Positions 32,754-44,029 of a stretch of 64,000 nucleotides of DNA are shown one piece after another. Made by a program: the position numbers and the translations under genes. The notes beneath the pieces are model-generated. The model was not told where the DNA came from, searched no databases, and worked only from the letters and a program-made list of their open reading frames with translations. Source of the stretch: Hanleya hanleyi (Eukaryota; Mollusca; Polyplacophora; Lepidopleurida; Hanleyidae). Numbering within the stretch: the stretch's first letter is position 1; the number at the start of each line of letters is the position of its first letter. Location of the stretch: the NCBI GenBank assembly GCA_036873755.1, contig JAVTVY010017336.1, positions 1-64,000 of the forward strand, given 5' to 3'.

Positions 32754-32945
32754 TTAACCCTATCTGGTCTGGGCTTTTTAGGACCTGTTGCCCCTGTTGC
32801 CCACCCACCCAATTATTTGTCTTACCCCTTGAGCTAGGGAGCTGAAACTTACACTATACCCTTGGGTCAAGCTCTACCAAAAAAAGGTTAAAAAATCCAA
32901 GATGGCCGCTTTGATGTCATTTTCAAAAACTGCATTTTTGTATTG
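32754..32945 (+). mobile_element. TTAA-type MITE, 5' portion
   Basis: The left terminus TTAACCCTATCTGGTCTGGG is intact. The sequence follows the family through AGCTAGGGAGCTGAAACTTA, GGGTCAAGCTCTACC and AAGATGGCCGC, then breaks off near 32945. With the two 3' portions upstream, this locus holds three partial copies within 1 kb. Confidence 0.8.
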
Positions 32946-33512
32946 TAATGTTCCAATAGGGCAGTATTAAATCACTTAGGCAAATGTTATCAGACTGGAA
33001 AATTTGAAAATAATTCATAGCGAATAAAATAAATAAATAATTATTCGTTGCTTAAACTTGTTATTTTAATTTAATCATTATCCAGTCATTTCGCGATTAC
33101 GTCGCGACACCGACGACAAAGATTGAACAAAAGGGAAAATTGCATATAAGGAGATTCGTAGATAAAAACTCAGTTTCCAGTTTCGGACAGCGCTGAAAAA
33201 CAACAGGTGTCTTCCACTAGGCAGGACTATTGTGCCTCACAAATTTGAAGTTGATTGACAAAGGAATTCAAAAGTTATCCGACGGAAAAAAAAGTGAGCG
33301 GAAGCGGAAGCGAAAGCGAAAGCGGAAGAAAATGACAAACACATGGATGCCTAATGAGAGTCTCTAAAATCCTAAAATTTAACATGGTGGAGATGGGGAT
33401 GAAATTCTCTATTTTCTGTAAAACCTTAATAAGGAATTGATAGTTGAGACTCCCTTTCAGTCATCAGAAGTTCAAAATAGCCTCCCGTGCTACGAGATAA
33501 GATAAAGTTAAA

Positions 33513-33860
33513 TTATTCAATCCAGTAGCTTATCATACTGAAGTCATCGGTCAAACTCTTCTTTGTTCCGTCAGCGATATGCAACAGAGCCATTTGATTG
33601 AACTTCCAGTATAATCCCCCAGAATCTATTATAAGCATGACAGACCTGTCACCTGGGTCCCGAGAATACAGGATAGGAACAATCTCAAGTGAGCTAGATA
33701 ACCTAAGTGGGTTATTAAAGCTTCTGTAGCTCAAGATGAACTTATGGTCAAGTCCCTGTCACACTCAAGTGACTCCACACATACCCCCGCAAACAGTGGA
33801 AAATAAGATTCGTGTATATTAGCTCCTGTAACAGTTTCATCGTCTGCGTTGACTTCTTAA
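33513..33860 (-). pseudogene. Frameshifted coding fragment, family unknown
   Basis: One frame reads NADDETVTGANIHESYFPLF and AGVCVESLECDRDL, stopping near 33731. A second, overlapping between 33731 and 33761, continues DHKFILSYRSFNN, then DPGDRSVMLIIDSGGLYWKF, to a stop at 33513. Together they look like one coding stretch of about 110 residues broken by a single frameshift, though a very small intron cannot be excluded. I do not recognise the domain. It lies downstream of the PAN-like exons on the same strand, with a SINE in between, so it may be a later exon of the same broken gene. Confidence 0.35.
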
Positions 33861-33869
33861 ACGCGGACA

Positions 33870-34085
33870 CTAATCTCCCCGTTACCAGACAGTTTGCTCC
33901 TTACATGTAACCGGCACGGGTTCGAGCCCAGTTGGTCCATGTGTGAAAATTTGTCAATTACTTGCCGAAGGGCGGATGTTCTCTCCGGGTACTCCGGCTT
34001 CCTCCACCAACCAAACATACTGTCACCATATGAGTGAAAAAAACTTGAGTGTGACATTAAGCCAAATTCCCTCCCTCCCTGCATG
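33870..34085 (+). mobile_element. tRNA-derived SINE
   Basis: GGGTTCGAGCCCAG near 33918 is a Pol III box B. It is followed by a conserved central segment (TCTCCGGGTACTCCGGCTTC, CTCCACCAACC) and a tail, GAGTGTGACATTAAGCCAAA, with a CCTCCCTCCCTG simple end. The tail is a variant of the GACGTTAAA type seen elsewhere in the window. Box A is poorly kept. Confidence 0.65.
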
Positions 34086-34154
34086 TAACTCAGATATTAT
34101 CTAATTACGCCCCCTGCATGTCCAACAGATTTTTCATTTGTTATTATCTTTGGG

Positions 34155-34482
34155 TCAGACACTTCTGAATTCGCGGTCAATGAAAAGAGGCGAGGGGATA
34201 TAAGAGTGCACGTCGTACAACCCAGACAGTTTTAATCCGCGTGATTCACATCTTCTGTGTAAGTGACTATTGGTTGAAGAATGTATATTATAGCTACGGC
34301 ATGCAGCATATGAAAACAGTCTGCAACGGAGGGTACTCCACACACTCAGTTGGGATACTGGGTATCTAACTTGTCGTATCTAACTTTATATTTCCCCCAG
34401 GCAGCCTTGGACAGTCTTCTCCAGGGATACTCACCTTTCACTATCCGGACATTTTCTGAGGCATGAGTCAGTTGTGCGGGAA
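34155..34482 (-). CDS. PAN/apple-like secreted-protein fragment (two exons)
   Basis: Exon 34435-34482 lies between a good acceptor (TTTCTCTGTATTTGTAG) and donor (GTGAGTATCC). Exon 34155-34320 follows the acceptor CTCCGTTGCAG. Joined in phase 2 they read SCLRKCPDSERLFSYAACRS followed by YNIHS and, further on, a Cys (HRRCES). The C-x3-C-x10-CRSYN-xn-C spacing resembles PAN/apple domains of extracellular molluscan proteins. The frame then ends at a stop (EFRSV). The upstream exon with a signal peptide is not identified; a candidate ends near 34620 with a weak donor. This is either the 3' end of a gene or a remnant. Confidence 0.42.
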
Positions 34483-35008
34483 CTACAAATACAGAGAAAT
34501 ATAGTTTTAATTTGATTTTACATATATTGCATGCTGTGACATTTAGCTGTGACATTTTGAGACTAATGACATGCCGATATCCCAGAATATCGCTAGTTTT
34601 CATGTCCCAGGGATTCCAGGCACCTGCCTTTTGGATCGCATGGTGTAGTATTGACCAGAGCTTTCTAAGATGCTGAATGTACATGAAGAAATACATGAGT
34701 TGCCATCCATCAGAAATTTGCAACCATTAAACAATATTATAAGCACTCTACTGAGTATTCCTTATCCCCATATATAATGAATCATTATTTCCTACTTCTG
34801 TCAATAACCAGTTGAATGATATTACCCCATGTATCGAGCAGTGTGACGCGTACCACTCAGACATACCGGCGAGATTTAGTCTGACTAGGAAACCTGACTA
34901 GATTTTTAAAAATAATTTATTGATTTTATTCACCCCATCGACGTGATTCGGTCATACATAATGAAAAAGAAAAGCACACAGCAAGAAGTACACACAGATT
35001 ATGCATAA

Positions 35009-35347
35009 TTAACATGGTCTCTCAGGTTGCTTAAATAATTTGTGGAAGCTGAACCACCGGGAATTTAACTTATTCCACGTGCAGTTTGTACCAGCAATAA
35101 ATCTTTCAATAGAATAGTGAAAGTCCAACTCCTGTTTAACAGATTGTATATGTAATAGATTTTTCTTTGATATTTGTCTGTAGATATAGTATTTTACCAT
35201 GATCAGCATTGTATTTGTTTGCGGAGTGTGAGCACATCCAAGCATAAACTTTTCTAATGTTAGATCCAATCTGATCCCCGTCTTTTTCCATACCCACGTA
35301 TGAAAGCTTGTCCATATTGTTGACGTGTGCTTACATGACCATAGCAA
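35009..35347 (-). mobile_element. LINE (L1/Tx1-like) ORF2 C-terminal fragment
   Basis: A 112-codon minus frame reads WSCKHTSTIWTSFHTWVW, then LTLEKFMLG, MLIMVKYYIYRQ and KLNSRWFSF. This matches the C-terminal region after the reverse transcriptase in L1/Tx1-clade LINEs (H..W.C..v..FW, then aKYYIY, then a terminal W..F). The element is 5'-truncated exactly where the 13-bp minisatellite starts at about 35345. The sequence below 35009 would be its 3' UTR. Confidence 0.7.
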
Positions 35348-37972
35348 GACTGGCTTGCCTAGCTGGGGAGTGGTGGGAAAGTCTAGCAGGAGAGCCTAGC
35401 TTGAGAGTCTGCCTGGAGTGTCGGGCTGGATGGAGAGCCTATCAGGAGAGTAACGCTGGAGAGCCTAACTGGAGTACCTGACCGGAGAACCTAACTCGGT
35501 GGTCTGGTTGAAGTGTCCAGCTGGAGAGTCTAGCAGGACAGTCTGGATGGAGTGTCTGACGTTAGAATTTGGCTGGTGTGTCTAGCTGGAGAGCCTAGTT
35601 TAAGAACCTGGCTGAAGAGTTTAGCTAGAGAGTCTAGCTGAAGTGCCTGGATGGAGAGTAAAGCTGGATAGCCTAACTGGAGCACCTGGCTGGAGAACCT
35701 ACCTCGGTGGTCTGGTTGAACTGGCTGGCTGGAAAGACTAACCGGAGTCCAGCTGAAGAGTTGTGCTGGAGAGTCTATCTGGAGAAGCTGGTTGGACGGT
35801 CTGGCTGGGGTGTCTAGCTGGAGTGACTAGTTGAAGCGCTTGACTGAATAGCCTGCGCTGAAGAGTCTAACTGGATAGTCTGGCTGAAGCGCATGGCGGC
35901 AGTCTTGCTGGAGAGTCTAACTAAAAAATAAGGCTGGAGAACCTACCTCAGTGGTCTGACTGAAGTGTATAACTGGAAAGACTAGCTGGAGAGTCTGACT
36001 GAAGAGTCTAACTGGACAGACTGACTGGAGAGTCTAGCTGGAAAGTCTGACTGGAGAACCTGGCTGGAGGGCTTGGCTGGAGTGTCTAGCTGGAGAGTCT
36101 AGCTGAGGCGCCCAGCTAAATAAACTGACTGGAGTTTCTGGCTGGAGAGACAAGTTGGAGAGCCTGACAAGAGAATCCAGCTAGTGAGTTTGGCTGGAAG
36201 GCCTAGCTGGGGAGTCTGCCAGAAGAGTCTAGCTGAAGAATCTAGATGGAGCGCCTGTCCTATCTGGAGAGACTGGATGAAGACCCTAGCTGAATTACTT
36301 GGCTAGGTAGCCGAACTGGAATGCTGGCTGGGAAGCCAGGAAGAACTCTGGCTGGAGAACCCGGTCTGCGAGTCTGGCTGGAGTGTCAGCTGGAGAGCCT
36401 AGCTGAATAACCTGGCTGAAGTGAGTGGTTGACTGCTGTGAAGTCCAGCTTGATAGTCTGACTAGAGAGCCCATCTACATCCTGGGCTGAGAGCCCAGCT
36501 AGAGAAGTTGGATGAAGAGCCTGGCCAGAGAGCCCAATTTGAAAGTCTGACTGGAGAGTCTAGCTTGAGAGTATAGTTTGAGTGCCTAGCTGGCGAGTCT
36601 CGCTGGAGAATCTGGCTGGAGAGCCTAACTGGAGGGTCTTGTTGAAGAACCCAGTTGAAGAATCTGACTGGAGAGCCTAGCTGGATAATATAGCTTGAGT
36701 GCTTAGCTGGAGAGTCTCGCTGGATAATCTGGTTGTGGAGCCTAACTGGAGAGTCTTGTTGGAGAACCCAGCTGGAGAATCTGGCTGGAGAGCCCGGCTG
36801 TAGATTCTGGCTGGAGAGCGCAGCTGGAGTGCCGACACTAGCTAGAGAACCTAGCCGGAGTGACTGACTGGAGTTTCTTTACTTGGGAATCTAGCTGGGG
36901 AGTGACTGGAAAGTCTAGCTGGAAACCTGGAGAGTTTGACTAGAATATCTAGCTGAAGAGCCTAGCTGCAGATTCTATCCGGAAATTCTTGCTTGAGAGG
37001 CTAGCTGGAGAGTGGTTGGAAACTTGGTTGGAGGCTCTACTTTGAGTGCTTAGCTGGAGAGTCAGGCTTGAGTTTGGTTGGAGTGTAGTTAGAGAGCGCA
37101 GCTGGAGTATCTAGCTGAGGAGCCTAGCTGCAGATCCTATCCGGAAAGTCTGGCTTGAGAGGCTAGCTGGAGAGTGGTTGGAGACCTGGTTGGAGGCTCT
37201 ACTTTGAGTGCTTCGCTGGAGAGTCAGGCTTGAGTTTGGTTCGAGTGTAGTTAGAGAGCGAAGCTGGAAGGCTAACAGGGTATGGCTGGGGAGCTTAACT
37301 GGAGTGCCTGGCTGGAGAATTCGACTGGAGAGTAGCTGGAGATTCTAACTAGAGAATGGCGGGGGAGTCTACCTGGAGAGCTTAACCGAAGAATGTCTGG
37401 AGTGACTGTCTGGAGTGCTTGGCTGGAGAGCCTGGCCGAAGAGTGTTGAAGGAGTACTTAGCTGGAGAGCTTAGTCGGAGAGCCTAGCTGGATAACCTGA
37501 CTGGAGTGCCTGGCTGAAGTCTCTGACTATTGAGTCTAGCTGCAGAGCCTGGATGGAGAGCTGGCTGGATTGCCTAGCTGGAGATTGGCTAGAAAATCTA
37601 GCTGGACAGTCTAACTGACGAGAGTCTGTCAGAAGATTATAGCTAGAGTGTCTAGCTGGAGAGCCTAACTGGAGTGCCTAGATGGAGAACTTATTTCGGA
37701 AGTCTGGACAAAGTGTCTTGCTGGACAAACTAGCTGAGATCCTAACTGGAGTGACTAGCTAGAGAGTCTAGCTTGAGTCTGACTGGAGATCCTAGCTGCA
37801 TATCCTACTCGGGAATCCAACTGGAGAGCCTGACTTCAGTCTAGCCGGAGAATCTGGTTGGGGAGCATGTGGAGGGTCTAGCTTGAGTGCTTAGCTGAAG
37901 AGCCTGTCCGAAGAGTCCAGCAGGTGTGTCTTGCTGGGAAGCCTAACCGGAGAGCCTAGTTGAATAACTTAA
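35345..37972. repeat. 13-bp minisatellite, array 1
   Basis: About 2.6 kb of degenerate units of the type GCTGGAGAGTCTA, with variants GAGCCTAACTG, GTGCCTGGC and GAACCTACC. The period is 13 bp with frequent 12- and 14-bp slips. Thirteen is not a multiple of three, so no long frame survives. A higher-order echo exists: two blocks near 36975-37090 and 37120-37255 are near-copies. It ends against an inverted-repeat unit at 37975. Confidence 0.88.
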
Positions 37973-37974
37973 CG

Positions 37975-38579
37975 TGGCCCCAGTCTAATATTATAATACG
38001 ATAATACGACTGTCCGTGTTCTGCTACGTCATAATTCTTCTTGTCTTCTTAATAGCTTACATCTATAATACCATCCTGTTCAGCATTATCGAAGCTACAA
38101 ACAAGCATATACTGATCGATGACTGGCTTTGTCTACTGGAGTAAATTCTGTCCCGCCTCAGTTATGCTCCTTGGGTGTACCTAAAAATCAGGACTCATAA
38201 ACGGAGAGAAAATCTGATAAAAACGAGCAGATTGACCCCCACTTTTTTCGCCTTTTTCAGTTGGTAGTGGACCGTGGGAACATGAGAAAGAAGTTTAATT
38301 GAAATCGCTCTTACAGATTTTTCTGGAAATTGAGGCCTATTTTGACCATTTTTCGACATGTTAAGGAGGTTTCTAGGAAAAATGAAGCAAGCTTGGAGGG
38401 GTATGTTAGAGATTCATTTTTCTATTACATTTCAGTACTGTGTTTTAAAATAATAGTCATGCGCTTGCAGAAAATACATACATTTATGTGATTTGGGTTG
38501 AAGATCTTACGACAATTGGTGGCCGAAAAACGGAGCCATGGTCTATTCCTTGCCGGATGGAAGAATCTCTGGGGTGCAC
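37975..38579 (+). mobile_element. Solo copy of the 600-bp terminal unit
   Basis: From TGGCCCCAGTCTAAT to GAATCTCTGGGGTGCAC this matches 39329-39952 almost throughout (CATAATTCTTCTTG, AGCATTATCGAAGCT, TTTTTCTGGAAATTGA, AAAATGAAGCAAGCTTGGAG, CAATTGGTGGCCGAAA). The minisatellite that follows the inner end in the complete element is absent here, so this is a solo or deleted copy. Confidence 0.8.
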
Positions 38580-39328
38580 TCTTAACGGCATAATAGTGCA
38601 GTCAATGCATTATCTCAACGTAGATTCATTACGGAGTGGGCATGTACCATTAGGCTAGATTGTTTAACTTTGAATGCCTAGTTGCATTTGAAGCCTTAAT
38701 TTCGGTGTCAGGTGGAAAGAAGAGCAGGAGTTCGATTAAAGTAATCCACAGTGAGTCCATTGGTATAACATTGACGGCATTGCATACACTGTTCCATACA
38801 GGAGTTATCTCTCCCTGAAATGTGATTTCGGTAGATATTATGGCACACCCAGGTTCTGTCACAATAATATAAATTTGAAGGAATTATTTTCTTTACAACA
38901 GAACACATTAACAGTCCAAAATGGATGGGAGCGGTAAACATTTGAGGTTTTATGAATTATTTATCAAGCTTCTGAATCATTTCCTATGTTTCTAGGAGGA
39001 AATTTATTGCAAAAATTAGAAATAATTTAACTTGGTCTCACCTTTTATTTACATTTTCTTCGCTCTTCTGGTATCATTGGAAAGCGACCAAGCAACCACG
39101 GCCTTCATATTGCCGAATATAAGTCCATTGTCAAGATCAAATGGCTTAATTTTGAGTTTTGTTCTCGAAAATCCTTCTAGAGTTGGCAAAAGTGCTCAGA
39201 ACAAAGATAGGGGTAGAGAAAAAGTTATATGTCGGATATCCCACAACAATATGTATAACTTACAAGTGGTGTGTACCGCCATACTCGCAAACACTCTAGG
39301 ATAAATGCTCTCCACAGTTTCGTATCAG
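38580..39328. other. Unique spacer between two terminal units
   Basis: Short frames only (about 70-90 codons), with no domains. I see nothing else. Confidence 0.4.
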
Positions 39329-42300
39329 TGGCCCCGGTCTAATTGCATAATACGATAGACTGTCCTTGTTCCGTTACATCATAATTCTTCTTGCCTTCTT
39401 AATAGTTTATATCTATAACACCATCCCGATCAGCATTATCAAAGCTGCAAACGAGCATATACAGATCGATGGCTGGCATCGTCAACTCGGTGATCGGGGC
39501 CATGGAGTAAATTTTGTCCCGTCTCACATATGCCCCTTGGGTGTACCTGAAAATCAGGACTCATTTAAGGAGAGAAAATCTAACAAAAAACGAGCAGGTT
39601 GACCCCTAATGTTTTCTTCGACTTTTTAAGTTGGTACGGGACCTGGGATCATGAGAAAGATGTTTCATTGAAATCGCTCTTACAGATTTTTCTGGAAATT
39701 GAGCCGACTATGACCATTTTTCGACATTTTAAGGGGTTTTCTAGGAAAAATGAAGCAAGCTTGGAGGGGAATGTCAGAGATTCATTTTTCTATAAAAGAT
39801 CAGTGCTGTGTTTTAAAATAATAGCTTTGTCATGCTCTTTCAAAAAATATATACATTTATGTGATTTGGGTTGAAGATTTTAAGACAATTGGTGGCCGAA
39901 AGGCGGACCCATGGTCTATTCCCTGCCGAATGGAAGAATCTCTGGAGTGCACCTTGGCTGGAGTGCTTGGCTGGAGTCTGACTATTGAATCTGGCAGGGG
40001 AGCCTTGATGAAGAGTCTGACTAGATTGCCTAGCTGTAGATTGCTTGAAAAATCTAGCTGGATAGCCAAACTGGAGAGTCTGCGAGGAGATTCTGTCTAG
40101 AGTGTCTAGCTGGAGATCATAAGTGGAGAGTCAGGATAGTAATGATGGATAGCCTAACTGAAGTGCCTGGCTGGAGAACCAAGCTCGGGTGTCTGGCTGA
40201 AGTGTATAGCTAGAGAGACTAGCTGGGCACCTGACTGGAGAGCCCGGTTGCATTCTGGCCGGAAAGATTTGAGAGTCTGGCTGGATAGCCCAGCTGGAGA
40301 ATCTGGATGAAGAGTAGATAGAGAGCCAATCTGGAGAGTTAGCAGGAGGTTATGACTAGAGAGCCTAGTTTGGGTGGAGAGCCTGATTGGAGAGTGTGTA
40401 GCTGGACAGCCTGGATGGAAAACCTATCCGGAAAGTAATACTGGAGAGCCTAACCGGAGTGCCTAGCTGGATAAGCTAACTCGGGAGCTTGAATGAAGTG
40501 TCTAGCTGGAGTGAATAGCTGGGAGCCTGAGCAGACAGCTCAACAGGAGAGTCTGGCTGGAGTGCTTAGATGCAAATCCTAGCCGGAGAACCTGGCTGGA
40601 GGGTCTAGCTTGAGTGCTTGTCTGGAGAGTCTGGCTGGAGATTCTGGGTGGAGAGCCCAACTGGAGATTCTAGCTGGAGAGCGCAGCTGTAAAGTCTGGC
40701 TGGAGAGCCTCATTGTCGAGTGTGGCTGAAAATCTGGCTAAAGAGCCTAGCCGAAGTGCCGTCCCTAGCTGAGGAGCATTGCAGGAGAGCTTGGCTGGGG
40801 ATCCTAGCTGCAGTCTGGCATGATAATCTTGCTGGAGTTTCTTAATGGAGATTCCAGCTGGATAGACTGAAGACCCCAGCAGGAGAGCTTGACAGGAGAG
40901 CCCAGAGTCTCTGGCTGCAGAGTCTAGTTTGACGGTGTGGCTGGATAGCCCAGCTGGAAGGTCTGGTTGGAGAGCCTAGTTGGATAGTCTGGCCGGGGAG
41001 TCTAGTAGGATATCTGTCTAAAAATCCCAGCTGAAGATTCTGGCCAGAGATAGTCGTTGGAGTTTGAATGAAGAACCTTGCTGGAGGGACAAGCACAAGA
41101 GCCTTGTTGATGAGCCTCGTTGTGATCCTAGCTGGGGAGTCTAGTAAGATAGCCTGGATGGGGGATCTTGTTGGAAAGTCTAGCTGGATAGTCTGGCGAA
41201 AAAGCCCAGCTGGATAATTTGGTTGGAAAGTCTGAAAAGAGTCCGGTTTGAGAGTCTCGCTAGATAGCGCAGCTGGAGAGTCTGACTAGAGAGCCCATTT
41301 GGAGAGTCTGGCTAGCGAGACTAGCTGGAGAGTCGGGCCGGAGAGTCTGGTTGGAGTGTCGAACTGGAGAGTTGTTAGAGAGCGTAGCTTGAGAGTTAAC
41401 AGGAGGGTATGGCTGGATAGCCTAACTGTTGCGCCTGGCTAGTGAGCCTGACTGGAGAGTGTATCTGGAGATCCTAGCTAAAGATTGGCTGGAGAGCATG
41501 ACTGGAGAGTCTTCCTCGAATCATTGACTCGAGTACTTAGTCGGAGAGCCCAGCTGAAGAGCCTGACCGAAGAGTACAGCCGGAGTGTCTGACTGAAGAA
41601 CCTGGCTTGAGTGCCTAGCTGACGTGCCAGCACTAGCTGAGCTGAAGAGCCTTGCTGGGAGACTGGCTGCGGATACTAGCTGGATAGACTGGCAGGATAG
41701 CCTGGCTGTATATTCCGACTGGAAAGCCCAGCTGCATCATGGCTGTAGAGCCCAGTTAGAGAATTTGGCTGGACAGCTTAGACGGAGACCCCAGATTGAG
41801 AGTCTGGCTGGAGAACCCAGCAGAAGAATCTGACTGGGGAGCCTAGCTTGAGAGTCTGGCTGGAGAGTCTGGCTGGAGAGTAGATAGAGAGATATTAGCA
41901 AAGTAATACTGGAGAGCCTAACTGAAGTGACAAGCTCGGGAGTCCGGATGAAGTGTCTAGCAGAAGAGACTAGCTGAGAGCCTGAGCGGATAGCCCAGCT
42001 AGAGAGTCTGCTTGGAGTGCCTAGCTTCAGATCCTAGCTGGAGAGTCTGGCTGGAGAAGCTAGCTGGAGTCTGGCTGGAGAATCCGACTGGAGGGTCTAG
42101 CTTGAGTGTTTGTCTGGAGAGTCTGTCTGGATAGTCTGCCTGAAGAGACCAACAGGAGAGCCTGGTTGGATAAGTGATTGACTGGAGTTCTTGGTCGGAG
42201 AGCCTAGATGAAGAGCCTAGCCGGAGAGCCTAGCTCGAGAGCCTAGCCGGAGAGGTTGACTGGATAGCCTAACTGGAGTGCCTGGCTGGAGTTTCTGACC

Positions 42301-43683
42301 GGTCATTCTATCTGAAAAGCCTGGGCGGAGAGCTTGATTGGATTGCCTAGCTGGAGAGTGACTGAAAAATGTAACCCTACAGCTTAGCTGGAGAGTGACT
42401 TAGTGAATAACATTTAACGTCGCTTTCAACACCATTTCCGTCATATCACGACGTTTGGTTTCTTTTCATTCTCATACCCGGAAACCACACAGGTAGAGTC
42501 CTATTTCTTTTAACACCCGGAATCCAACGGGTGTGGTCCTATTCCTTTTCACACGCCCTAGCTGGAGAGTCTGACTAGAGCGTCTGGCTAGAGTGTCTAA
42601 CTAGAGAGCCGGAGTGGAGAGCCTATCAGCAGAGTAAAGCTGGAGAGCCTAACTGGACTGCCTACCTCGTTTACCTAGCCCGGGACTGTCTAGCAAGAGG
42701 GACTACCTGGCAACCTGAGTGGAGAGCCCAGCTGGAGAGGCTGGCTGGAGTGCTTAGCTGCAGATCCTAGCTTGAGGGCCTGACCGGAGAGTCCGTCAGG
42801 AGAGTCTGGCTTGAGTTTCTAGCTGGAGAGACTGAATAGAGGGCCTATCAGGAAAAAAATGCTGGAGAGCCTAACAGGATTGCCTAGCTGGGGAACCTAC
42901 CCCGGGAGCCTGAATGGAGAACTCAGTTGGAGCGTCTTGCTGGATTGCCTAGCTGCAAAGTCTAGCTGAGGAGTGCCGACCCTAGCTGGAGAGTCCAAAA
43001 GTTGGGCCTAGATGGGGAGCCTGCCTGGAGAGCCTAGTTGAAGGGTCTTGCTCGAGTGCTTAGTTTGGCTGGGGAGTTTGGCTAGAGGGTGCACTCCAGA
43101 AATTCCCGCATTCGGCAGGAAATAGATCATGGGTCCGCTTTTCGGCCACCAATTGTCGTAAAATTTTCAACCTAAATCACATATATGTAGATATTTCCTG
43201 AACGGGCATGACTAAAGTATTATTTTAAAACTCAGCACTGATATGTTATAGAACAATAAATCTCGAACATTCCCCTTCAAGCTTGCTTAATTTTTCCTAG
43301 AAAACCCTAAAAATGTCGAAAAATGGTCAAATTCTGGCTTCCAGAAAAATCTGTAAGAGCGATTTTAATTAAATTTTTTCTCATGTGCCCAGGTCCGGTA
43401 CCAACTTAAAAAGGCGAAAAAAGTGGGATCAACTTGCTCATGTTTGTTAGATTTTCTCTCCGTAAATGAGTCCTGATATTTAGGCACATCCAAGCGGCAT
43501 AACTGAGTCGGGACAAAATTTAATCCATGACCCCGATCACCGTGTAGACGAAGCCAACCTTCGATACGTTGATAATGCTGAACAGGATGGTATTATAGAT
43601 TTAAGCTATTAAAAAGACAAGTAGATTTATGATATGGCAAAACACGGACAGTCTATCGTATTATGAAATCAGACAAGAGGCCA
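39329..43683. mobile_element. 4.36-kb element: long inverted repeats enclosing a 13-bp minisatellite
   Basis: The left unit (39329-39952, 624 bp) and right unit (43089-43683, 595 bp) are inverted copies of one sequence. The outer ends share CATAATACGATAGACTGTCC; the inner ends share GTGCAC next to ATTCT/AGAAT. Everything between (39953-43088) is the GCTGGAGAGTCTA-type 13-bp minisatellite, apart from a small insertion at 42405-42558. No transposase, integrase or polymerase frame is present. Long terminal inverted repeats occur in MULE, Polinton and fold-back elements; I cannot assign it. No target duplication is evident (CGTATCAG / TTGCTACG). Confidence 0.75.
42405..42558 (-). mobile_element. 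SINE-tail insertion in the minisatellite
   Basis: On the minus strand this contains GTTGAAAGCGACGTTAAATG, the shared SINE tail. Next to it, ACACCCGGAATCCAACGGGTG is a near-palindrome and GAGTCCTATTTCTTTT / GTGGTCCTATTCCTTTT is a direct near-repeat. Minisatellite units resume on both sides. Confidence 0.5.
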
Positions 43684-43689
43684 TTGCTA

Positions 43690-44028
43690 CGAAACTATGG
43701 CGAGTCACCAGAGAACCCAACTGGAGAATCTTGTTGGTGGGCTCAGCTGGAGAGTGTGGCTGGAGAATCTAGCTGGAGAGTATGGCTGGAGAGTCTGGTT
43801 GAAGTGTCTAGATCGAAAGTAGTTAGAGAGCCTAGTTTGAGAGCTTACAGGAAGATATGGCTGGAGAGCCTAGCCTGATTTGGAGACTAATGGTTGGCCG
43901 GAGAGCCTAGCTGAAGAGCCTGACCGAAGAGTCCAGCCGGAGTGTCTAGTCGGAGAGCCGAGCTCGAGAGCCTAGCAGAGTTTGACTGAATCGCCTAACA
44001 GGGGTGCCTGTTTGCATTTCCTGACTGG
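43690..44028. repeat. 13-bp minisatellite, array 3
   Basis: About 340 bp of the same GCTGGAGAGTCTA-type unit lies outside the right inverted repeat and ends where the triplicated unit begins. Arrays 1 and 3 may be one older array split by the insertions at 37975-43683. Confidence 0.8.
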
Positions 44029-44029
44029 A

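Noticed and set aside
33918..33931. tRNA gene
   Set aside because: Box B is present but the cloverleaf and box A are not; the downstream central segment and tail show a SINE.
39599..39874. 91-codon frame in the left terminal unit, possible transposase piece
   Set aside because: The frame is not kept in the other two copies of the unit and shows no catalytic motif.
35345..44028. CRISPR array
   Set aside because: Repeats are only 13 bp, degenerate and without spacers, in animal DNA; it is a minisatellite.
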